From Zobellella denitrificans (lineage in GTDB: Bacteria > Pseudomonadota > Gammaproteobacteria > Enterobacterales > Aeromonadaceae): DNA of 38,745 nucleotides. The DNA is taken from assembly GCF_002237365.1 (NCBI RefSeq), contig NZ_NMUO01000031.1, positions 1 through 38,745 of the forward strand, read 5' to 3'. Within the stretch, counting starts at the first letter, position 1. Every line of letters starts with the position of its first letter. Below, piece by piece: positions 26,987-33,174 of this stretch. The translations under genes were made by a program, and so were the position numbers. The notes under the pieces were generated by a model, which searched no databases, was not told the origin of the DNA, and saw only the letters and a program-made list of their open reading frames with translations.

Positions 26987-27415
26987 GGTCGAATTTATTC
27001 GACCGAACCACGGCGTCGGTGGCGGAAAGGTCCACTGAAGTGGCCCTACGGATGAAGGTGTCTGTAGGGTCGAATTTATTCGACCAAACCACGGCGCCGG
27101 TGGCGGGATTGGTCCGTTGAAACGGACCCTACGGATGAAGGTGTCTGTAGGGTCGAATTTATTCGACCGAACCACGGCGTCGGTGGTGGAAAGGTCTACT
27201 GGAGTGGACCCTACGGATGAAGGTGTCTGCAGGGTCGAATTTATTCGACCAAACCCCGGCGCCGGTGGCGGGATTGGTCCGTTGAAACGGACCCTACGGA
27301 TGAAGGTGTCTGTAGGGTCGAATTTATTCGACCGAACCACGGCGCCGGTGGTGGAAAGGTCTACTGAAGTAGACCCTACGGATGAAGGTGTCTGCAGGGT
27401 CGAATTTATTCGACC
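26987..27415. repeat. Tandem array of paired REPs (BIME), six units, about 82-bp period
   Basis: GGTCGAATTTATTCGACC occurs at 26987, 27068, 27151, 27233, 27316 and 27398 (spacing 81-83). Between successive copies lies a second palindrome in inverse orientation: GGTCCACTGAAGTGGCC (27029), GGTCCGTTGAAACGGACC (27111, 27276), GGTCTACTGGAGTGGACC (27193), GGTCTACTGAAGTAGACC (27358). Linkers are conserved (GAACCACGGCGCCGGTGG; CTACGGATGAAGGTGTCTG). Each unit is therefore a head-to-head REP pair, which can fold as one large cruciform. Stops are rare in all frames, creating false long ORFs. The array is upstream of the RAYT start. Confidence 0.92.
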
Positions 27416-27645
27416 GAATGGTCCAGACAGGCTTCCACCAGGGCCAGCACCTCCGGGTGCAACAGTTCCCGCTTGGCCAGCAGGGCGTGCAGCCGTTCCT
27501 GCCACAGGGCGCCGTCCGGGCCGGCCAATTGCGCCGCCAGCAAGGGGCCACATTCTGCCAGCGTCAGCCGGCCGGCCTCCGCCAGTCCCCAGGCCTGCAA
27601 CTGAGCCCGGAAATCATCCTGATCGATAAGTTCGGTGATCATCAT
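27406..27645 (-). CDS. Small hypothetical protein
   Basis: 79 aa, not recognised. GGAGGAACGAGCG precedes ATG 27645, and the coding potential looks real: MMITELIDQDDFRAQLQAWG, a mostly helical, leucine-rich body (LLAAQLAGPDGALWQERLHA, LLHPEVLALVEACLDHS) with no membrane segment or signal. Its stop codon (TAA) comes from the first REP of the array, so the C-terminus VE-stop is repeat-encoded and the original end may have been replaced. A long in-frame upstream extension to 28020 is not credible. Confidence 0.5.
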   Translation of the reverse strand: MMITELIDQDDFRAQLQAWGLAEAGRLTLAECGPLLAAQLAGPDGALWQERLHALLAKRELLHPEVLALVEACLDHSVE

Positions 27646-27715
27646 CGCTCGTTCCTCCGCGGTTTTTGCCCAGCCTAAGCAGCCCCCGTATCGTGAGCAA
27701 GGGCCTTGCGTCATC

Positions 27716-27728
27716 GTGTCGCATCCAG
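27716..27728 (+). promoter_or_regulatory. Candidate activator motif B (GTGTCGCATCCAG)
   Basis: Differs at one base from motif A at 18607. It lies 234 bases upstream of the full-length BCCT gene and is followed by GCGATGAC, a partial inverse of GTCGCAT. Possible GbdR site; inference. Confidence 0.4.
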
Positions 27729-27792
27729 AACAGCGATGACGGAAAGAGGCGCCTCCGGATAATCCGGTGTCGTACAGGGGAAATTTTGAACA

Positions 27793-27892
27793 GCCGTTAG
27801 CTGTTGTTATAGGGACCGGTATTTGCTGGTCGCGACCGGTGTTTGCAAAGGGACACGACCAGCCAATACCCATAACAACAGCGGGCAACGGC
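27793..27892. other. Large inverted repeat in the leader of the BCCT gene
   Basis: GCTGTTGTTAT...GGTATTTGCTGGTCG (27800-27832) is the inverse of 27856-27882, apart from one mismatch and a 6-base bulge. Outer GCCGTT (27793-27798) and AACGGC (27887-27892) extend the pairing. Inside is a direct repeat ACCGGTATTTGC / ACCGGTGTTTGC. It begins 170 bases before the BCCT start and contains no gene; it could be an RNA leader structure, a protein-binding site or a small repeat element. Confidence 0.6.
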
Positions 27893-27961
27893 GTACGAGG
27901 ACGACAGCGCCATTGCCTTGATTCACTGCAACAGCCCCCAATCCGACGGAGATCTTGTCCT

Positions 27962-29554
27962 ATGTTAGGCAAAGATGGAATTTTGAAAGGAATGAGTCCG
28001 GCGGCAACGATCAGCTCCATGGTGATCGTTACCTTGTTTGTATTGGGCGGAGCCCTTTACCCGGACTCCGCCGCCAGCCTGTTCGACACCTTGTCGGGCG
28101 GCATTCTCAGCCACTTCAAGTGGTATTACATCGCCATCATCACCCTGATGCTGGTATTTTGCGTGGTGCTGGCCTGCAGCCGCTTCGGCCAGCTGCGCCT
28201 GGGCGACGATGACTCCAGGCCGGAATACAGCCTGTTTTCGTGGTTCGCCATGCTGTTCAGTGCCGGCATGGGCATCGGCCTGGTGTTCTGGTCCATCGCC
28301 GAGCCCATCTACCACTTCCAGAGCAATCCCTTTATCACGCAGGGGATGACCAGCGAGGCGGCGGAAGTGGCCATGCGCATCACCTACTTCCACTGGGGCC
28401 TGCATCCCTGGGCCATCTACGTGGTGGTGGGGCTGGCGCTGGCCTACTTTTCCTACCGCAAGGGGCTGCCGCTGACCATCCGCTCCGCCCTCTATCCGCT
28501 GATCGGCAAGCGCATCTACGGCTGGATGGGCCATACCGTTGACGTGCTGGCGGTGTTCGGCACCGTGTTCGGGGTGGCCACCTCCCTCGGCCTGGGCGTG
28601 GCCCAGATCAACACCGGCCTCAATCACCTGTTCGGAATGGAGATCAGCACCACCAACCAGCTGCTGCTGATCCTGGTGATCTCCCTGATCGCCACCGCTT
28701 CCGTGCTGTCCGGCATCGGCCGCGGGGTGAAGTGGCTGTCGGAGATCAACATCTGGCTGACCGTGGCCATACTGCTGTTCCTGCTGGTGTACGGCCCCAC
28801 CCGTTACCTGCTGCAAAGCTATGTGCAGGGCATTGGCGACTACCTGGCCCATGTGGTGCCGCTCAGCACCTGGACCGACGCCAGCAAGGACAGCCAGTGG
28901 CAGTCCTGGTGGACGGTGTTCTACTGGGGCTGGTGGATGTCCTGGTCGCCCTTCGTCGGTATGTTTATTGCCCGTATTTCCAAAGGTCGGACCATCCGCG
29001 AGTTTATCTGCGGCGTGCTGCTGGTGCCCACCCTGCTCGGCATGCTGTGGCTGACCCTGTTCGGCGGCACCGCGCTCTACCTTGAGCTGACCCACACCGT
29101 GACCAACGCCGCCGGCGAGGTGGTCTCGGCCATCGGACAGGCGGGCATCGTCACCGCCGTGGGCGAAAACGTGACCTCGGCGTTGTACACCACCCTGAGC
29201 CTGCTCGACAGCGGCAGCATCGGCTATATGGCCTCCATTCTGGCCACGGTGCTGGTGGCGCTTTACTTCATCACCTCCGCCGACTCCGGCACCCTGGTGG
29301 TGACCACCATCCTCTCGTTGGGCGAGGAGCATCCGCCGCGCAGCCAGCGGGTGATGTGGGGCATGTCGGTGGCCGCCGTGGCTGCCATCCTGATGCTGGC
29401 GGGCGGGCTCAAGGCGCTGCAGACCGCCGCCATTACCGCCGCCTTCCCCTTCTCGGTGGTGGTGATGGTGATGATGTGGGGCCTGTTCCGCGCCCTGCAC
29501 CAGGAGCTGCCCGCGCCTCAGCCGGAAACGGTGAAGGTGCCGCCGCTGGGCTGA
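27962..29554 (+). CDS. BCCT-family transporter (choline/glycine betaine type)
   Basis: 530-aa secondary carrier with about 12 helices, importing a quaternary ammonium compound. The substrate/sodium motif GMGIG is at 102-106 (FSAGMGIGLVFWSIAEPIYH), as in sodium-coupled betaine carriers such as BetP, and the Trp-rich signature is YWGWWMSWSPFVGMFIARIS. The C-terminal tail is short (about 20 residues), so it lacks the long osmosensory tail, which fits a catabolic rather than osmotic role. ATG 27962 is preceded by GGAGA; the in-frame extension from 27767 covers the inverted repeat and is rejected. Exact substrate not determinable. Confidence 0.92.
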   Translation: MLGKDGILKGMSPAATISSMVIVTLFVLGGALYPDSAASLFDTLSGGILSHFKWYYIAIITLMLVFCVVLACSRFGQLRLGDDDSRPEYSLFSWFAMLFSAGMGIGLVFWSIAEPIYHFQSNPFITQGMTSEAAEVAMRITYFHWGLHPWAIYVVVGLALAYFSYRKGLPLTIRSALYPLIGKRIYGWMGHTVDVLAVFGTVFGVATSLGLGVAQINTGLNHLFGMEISTTNQLLLILVISLIATASVLSGIGRGVKWLSEINIWLTVAILLFLLVYGPTRYLLQSYVQGIGDYLAHVVPLSTWTDASKDSQWQSWWTVFYWGWWMSWSPFVGMFIARISKGRTIREFICGVLLVPTLLGMLWLTLFGGTALYLELTHTVTNAAGEVVSAIGQAGIVTAVGENVTSALYTTLSLLDSGSIGYMASILATVLVALYFITSADSGTLVVTTILSLGEEHPPRSQRVMWGMSVAAVAAILMLAGGLKALQTAAITAAFPFSVVVMVMMWGLFRALHQELPAPQPETVKVPPLG

Positions 29555-29589
29555 GACCGGGGCTAACCCGCGCCATAATGCCACTTACC

Positions 29590-29620
29590 GGGGCAGGGCC
29601 GTCGTGCCTTGCCCCATTTT
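29590..29620 (+). terminator. Intrinsic terminator of the BCCT gene
   Basis: GGGGCAGGGC and GCCTTGCCCC pair with one G-T wobble around a 6-base loop, followed by ATTTT. Confidence 0.75.
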
Positions 29621-29730
29621 GGTTCCAGGCTGGTCTTTCCAGTTGTTTTTTTGCAAGAAAATCCGCCGAAACATCACGTTACTTTCCGCATAAAAGCCTC
29701 TTTCCATGCACTTTTTCTTATGTTTTTTTC

Positions 29731-29758
29731 CAGCTAAAAAGCTGGCGCGCATATTGCT
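29731..29758 (+). promoter_or_regulatory. Sigma-54-like promoter upstream of gbdR
   Basis: TGGCGCGCATATTGCT (29743-29758) fits the -24/-12 consensus TGGCACG-N4-TTGCW with one change. A palindrome CCAGCT-aaaa-AGCTGG overlaps its start. It lies in a strikingly A/T-rich stretch about 280 bases before gbdR. Nitrogen or carbon-nitrogen balance control of gbdR through RpoN would suit a pathway that yields nitrogen. The remainder of the 29621-30039 gap shows no gene. Confidence 0.5.
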
Positions 29759-30039
29759 TTTGATTTTATTGAAACGCCCGTCCTACAAGGGATTCCCGAT
29801 AGGAGCAGCAGATTTTTCGGAAGCCTTGGGTGGATGGAAATGTTCATTATTCGATATTCGTCACAAGTTTTTTATGAAGTAGTGAAAAAAGATGGATAAC
29901 AGATGTTGCCACAGCGCCGGCTGTTATATCTTTTTTAAATGCGTGTATTTGGGATGTAAATGACGAAGCCCGTCATCGAGTCGCCATCGTATAAACAGGG
30001 ATCCCGACTGCCGCCGGGCAGGGACCAGGAGCAAGAGCA

Positions 30040-31092
30040 ATGAGCCAAACACAACGCGTCGGTTTTTTACTGGTTGACAACTTCACCATGATCTCCCTTG
30101 CCTCCGCCATCGAGCCCCTGCGCATGGCCAACCAGCTCTCGGGGCAGCCGCTCTACGAGTGGGTGATGCTCACCGAAACCGGCCAGCCGGTGCGGGCCAG
30201 CGACAACATCATGGTCACCCCGGATCACGGCATTCACGACTGCGGCCATATCGACATGATGCTGCTGTGCGGCGGGGTAGGGGTGGCCAACGCCCGCAGC
30301 CGCAACCTGCGCGCCTGGCTGCAGCAACTGGCCCACCGGCGGATCAAGCTCGGCGCCCTGTGCACCGGCAGCTACCTGCTGGCCGATGCCGGCGTGCTCA
30401 CCGGCTACCGCTGCACCCTGCACTGGGAATACATGGCCGCCTTCAAGGAAGCCTTTCCGCAGTTGGAAACCAGCAACGCCCTTTACTGCATCGACCGGGA
30501 TCGCCTGACCAGCAGCGGCGGCACCGTGCCCATGGACATGATGCTGCACCTGATCGAAAAGGAGCACTCCAGCGCACTCAGCACCGCCATCTGCGACATG
30601 TTCCTGTGCGAGCGCATCCGCGAAGGCCAGGAAGAGCAGCGCGTGCCCCTGCGCCACCTGGTGGGCTCGGCCCAGCCCAAGCTGGCCGAGGTGGTGGCAC
30701 TGATGGAAGCCAACCTCGAAGAGCCCATCACCCTGGACGAACTGGCCCACTACGTGGGGCTGTCGCGCCGCCAGGTGGAGCGGCTGTTCCAGCGCCACGT
30801 GAAGTGCTCGCCCTCCCGCTATTACCTGAACCTGCGGCTCAAGCGGGCGCGCCAGTTGCTGCGCCAGACCTCCTATTCCATTATCGAAATCGCCACCGCC
30901 TGCGGCTTTGTTTCCACCCCCCATTTCAGCAAGTGCTACCGGGAGAACTTTGGCGTGCCGCCCCGGGACGATCGCTGCGGCCGCTCCGCGCCCAAGGCCG
31001 CGGAAATCGCCCCCGTCATGCCCGAACTGGAGCTCAACATCCGCCTGGAATCGGCCCGCGGCGAACCCACCTTCGCCTCGGTCACCCTGTAA
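30040..31092 (+). CDS. gbdR: GbdR-type transcriptional activator (GATase1-like plus AraC domain)
   Basis: 350-aa regulator that in Pseudomonas senses glycine betaine and dimethylglycine and activates gbcA, gbcB, dgc and related genes. Residues 1-190 form the DJ-1/PfpI-like domain (VGFLLVDNFTMISLASAIEP; GALCTGSYLLADAGVL; then LTSSGGTVPMDMMLHLI). Residues 215-320 form the AraC double helix-turn-helix (ITLDELAHYVGLSRRQVERL; YSIIEIATACGFVSTPHFSK). AGGAG precedes ATG 30040. Assignment to GbdR rather than the carnitine or sarcosine paralogues rests on context beside gbc/dgc genes. Confidence 0.88.
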   Translation: MSQTQRVGFLLVDNFTMISLASAIEPLRMANQLSGQPLYEWVMLTETGQPVRASDNIMVTPDHGIHDCGHIDMMLLCGGVGVANARSRNLRAWLQQLAHRRIKLGALCTGSYLLADAGVLTGYRCTLHWEYMAAFKEAFPQLETSNALYCIDRDRLTSSGGTVPMDMMLHLIEKEHSSALSTAICDMFLCERIREGQEEQRVPLRHLVGSAQPKLAEVVALMEANLEEPITLDELAHYVGLSRRQVERLFQRHVKCSPSRYYLNLRLKRARQLLRQTSYSIIEIATACGFVSTPHFSKCYRENFGVPPRDDRCGRSAPKAAEIAPVMPELELNIRLESARGEPTFASVTL

Positions 31093-31114
31093 GGCCGGTT
31101 TCCCTTATCAGCTT

Positions 31115-31138
31115 AAGGCCCCGCGACGGGGCCTTTTT
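31115..31138 (+). terminator. Intrinsic terminator of gbdR
   Basis: GGCCCCG-cga-CGGGGCC followed by TTTTT, 24 bases after the stop. Confidence 0.9.
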
Positions 31139-31145
31139 CCATTCC

Positions 31146-31246
31146 GGTCGAATAAATTCGACCCTACAAACACCTCCATCCGTAGGGTCCGTTTCAACGG
31201 ACCAATCCCGCCACCGGCGCCGGGGTCTGGTCGAATAAATTCGACC
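31146..31246. repeat. REP trio between gbdR and the dgc operon
   Basis: GGTCGAATAAATTCGACC (31146-31163), GGTCCGTTTCAACGGACC (31186-31203) and GGTCGAATAAATTCGACC (31229-31246) with the same linkers as the main array, in the opposite orientation. Spacing again about 83 bases between like units. Confidence 0.88.
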
Positions 31247-31343
31247 CTACGATGACTCTACGGTATCTCGCTCCCCGCTTTCATCCCCCACTTGTCTTTT
31301 CCCGACACCGTTTCTGAACAGTGACGTTTTTGGCTATGCGCTC

Positions 31344-31354
31344 GTCGCTTTCAG
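31344..31354 (+). promoter_or_regulatory. Candidate activator motif C (GTCGCTTTCAG)
   Basis: Matches 10 of 11 bases of GTCGCATTCAG in motif A. It lies 90 bases upstream of the first gene of the dgc operon, a unit expected to be GbdR-activated. Inference. Confidence 0.35.
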
Positions 31355-31443
31355 CCAGTGGACGGGGAGACCCGCGGGCTAGACTGCCCCTGAATCCGGT
31401 GAACTCGGTTCACCCGTCTAATAGATGCAAGGAAGGTCTGGCT

Positions 31444-32424
31444 ATGCAAAGTGCAGCTGAAGTACATAAGCAATCGATAGTGATCGACGGCCTGATTATC
31501 GCCAACTGGGGGCGCGAGCTGTTCGAAGACATGCGCCGCGGCGGCCTGACCGCCGCCAACTGCACCGTGTCGGTGTGGGAAGGCTTCCAGGCCACGGTGA
31601 ACAACATCGCCGAGTTCAACCGCCATTACCGCGAGCATGGCGATCTGATCCGCCCGGTGCGCACCACCGCCGACATCCTCAAGGCGAAGGAAGAAGGCCG
31701 CACCGGCATCATCCTCGGCTTCCAGAACGCCCACGCTTTCGAGGATCAGCTGGGCTACGTGGAAATCTTCAAGCAGCTGGGCGTGGGCATAGTGCAGATG
31801 GCCTACAACACCCAGAACCTGGTGGGCACCGGCTGCTACGAGCGCGACGGCGGCCTGTCCGGTTTCGGCCGCGAGGTGGTGGAAGAAATGAACCGGGTCG
31901 GCATCATGTGCGACCTGTCCCACGTGGGCGCCAAAACCTCGGAAGAAGTGATCCTGGCCTCCAAAAAGCCGGTGTGCTACTCCCACTGCCTGCCCGCCGG
32001 GCTCAAGGACCACCCGCGCAACAAGTCGGACGAAGAGCTGCGCTTTATCGCCGAACACGGCGGCTTTGTGGGCGTGACCATGTTCGCCCCCTTCCTGAAG
32101 AACGGCATCAACTCCACCATCGACGACTACGTGGAGGCCATCGGCTATGTGCTGGATCTGGTGGGCGAAGACGCCATCGGCATCGGCACCGACTTTACCC
32201 AGGGCCACGATCAGAACTTCTTCGAGTGGCTGACCCACGACAAGGGCTATGCCCGCCGCCTGACCCGGTTCGGCGAAATCATCAACCCCGAGGGCATTCG
32301 CACCATCGGTGACTTCCCCAACCTGACCGAGGCCCTGCTGCGCCACGGCTACTCCCCGCGCCTGGCGGAGAAGATCATGGGCGGCAACTGGGTACGTGTG
32401 CTCAAGGACGTCTGGGGCGAATAA
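31444..32424 (+). CDS. Dipeptidase-like (peptidase M19 fold) protein of the betaine cluster
   Basis: 326-aa TIM-barrel amidohydrolase-type protein related to renal dipeptidase and to the first gene (PA5396) of the Pseudomonas dgc cluster. Kept ligand positions: H160 in DLSHVG, H181 in YSHCLPAGLKDHPRN, D250 in GIGTDFTQGHD. Altered: the usual DGHND reads DGLII (15-19), losing His and Asp, and the bridging Glu appears as Q94 in GFQNAH. A normal two-zinc dipeptidase activity is therefore doubtful. AAGGAAGG precedes ATG 31444; an in-frame start at 31321 is rejected. First gene of the dgc operon, 33 bases before the next. Confidence 0.85.
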   Translation: MQSAAEVHKQSIVIDGLIIANWGRELFEDMRRGGLTAANCTVSVWEGFQATVNNIAEFNRHYREHGDLIRPVRTTADILKAKEEGRTGIILGFQNAHAFEDQLGYVEIFKQLGVGIVQMAYNTQNLVGTGCYERDGGLSGFGREVVEEMNRVGIMCDLSHVGAKTSEEVILASKKPVCYSHCLPAGLKDHPRNKSDEELRFIAEHGGFVGVTMFAPFLKNGINSTIDDYVEAIGYVLDLVGEDAIGIGTDFTQGHDQNFFEWLTHDKGYARRLTRFGEIINPEGIRTIGDFPNLTEALLRHGYSPRLAEKIMGGNWVRVLKDVWGE

Positions 32425-32457
32425 GCAACATATAAAGGAAGCGAAGGAGAAACCGCA

Positions 32458-32988
32458 ATGTCAGTACATGCACCCGAAATGCCGATTGAAGTAGACGCCG
32501 ACACCGGCGTTTGGACCACCGACGCCCTGCCCATGCTCTATGTGCCGCGCCACTTCTTCGTGAACAACCACATGGCCATAGAGGAAGAGCTGGGCCCCGA
32601 GCGCTACGCCGAGATCCTGTACAAGGCCGGCTACAAGTCCGCCTGGCACTGGTGCGAAAAAGAGGCCGAGTGCCACGGCATCAGCGGCGATGCGGTGTTC
32701 GAGCACTACATGAAGCGCCTGTCCCAGCGCGGCTGGGGCCTGTTCACCATCGAGCAGCTGGACATTCCCGCCGGCACCGCCAAGGTGCGGCTGGATCACT
32801 CCGCCTTCGTCTACCAGTACGGCAAGGTGGACCGCATGGTGGACTACATGTTCACCGGCTGGTTCGCCGGCGCCATGGACCAGATTGCCCAGAGCCTGGG
32901 CTATCCGGTGCGCACCGTCGCACGCCAGACCCAGAGCGGCGCCCAGAGCGGCTGCGACTACGGCCTGTTCGAGGTGAGCCCGCTGTAA
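32458..32988 (+). CDS. DUF5943-like protein of the dimethylglycine cluster
   Basis: 176-aa soluble protein matching in size and position the second gene of the Pseudomonas dgc cluster (PA5397), a family related to 4-vinyl-reductase/V4R-type small-molecule domains. Visible segments: LPMLYVPRHFFVNNHMAIEE, YKSAWHWCEKEAECHGISG and VDYMFTGWFAGAMDQIAQ; no signal or membrane segment. AAGGAGAAACCGCA precedes ATG. Function not established; constant linkage to dgcAB suggests a part in demethylation or its control. Confidence 0.8.
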   Translation: MSVHAPEMPIEVDADTGVWTTDALPMLYVPRHFFVNNHMAIEEELGPERYAEILYKAGYKSAWHWCEKEAECHGISGDAVFEHYMKRLSQRGWGLFTIEQLDIPAGTAKVRLDHSAFVYQYGKVDRMVDYMFTGWFAGAMDQIAQSLGYPVRTVARQTQSGAQSGCDYGLFEVSPL

Positions 32989-33025
32989 GGCATGCTCAGG
33001 TGCTGGAAGGTGCAGCACGCCGACT

Positions 33026-33072
33026 CGCCGTAAACCCGTCCCTGGGGGCTCGGCGGCGGCATCCCTGCCGCC
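33026..33072 (+). repeat. Dispersed repeat family 2, copy b, inside the dgc operon
   Basis: GTAAACCCGTCCCTGGGG with CGCC before and GGCTC after (33026-33051), followed by a hairpin GGCGGC...GCCGCC (33052-33072). Nearly identical to 3506-3531. It occupies the 186-base gap between the DUF5943 gene and dgcA, where it may uncouple or stabilise the operon mRNA. Confidence 0.6.
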
Positions 33073-33174
33073 AACGGTCGGCTTAGCTGTCACCTTCCAT
33101 CGCCTCGCATGCACAACGGGGGCAACATTATTTTCGGCGGGCCGCAGGCCCGGCATGTACTAGAGGATTCCAGG

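Noticed and set aside
26987-27415. CRISPR-like regular array
   Set aside because: The period is regular, but both the palindromes and the linkers are conserved, so there are no unique spacers. No cas genes are present. It is a REP/BIME array beside a RAYT gene.
26888-27553. N-terminal extension of the RAYT frame through the repeat array
   Set aside because: The translated segment is periodic repeat sequence (FGRINSTLQTPSSVG units). The transposase homology starts only at about 26887.
27767-27961. N-terminal extension of the BCCT transporter
   Set aside because: It translates the large inverted repeat and has no membrane segment or similarity; GGAGA precedes ATG 27962.
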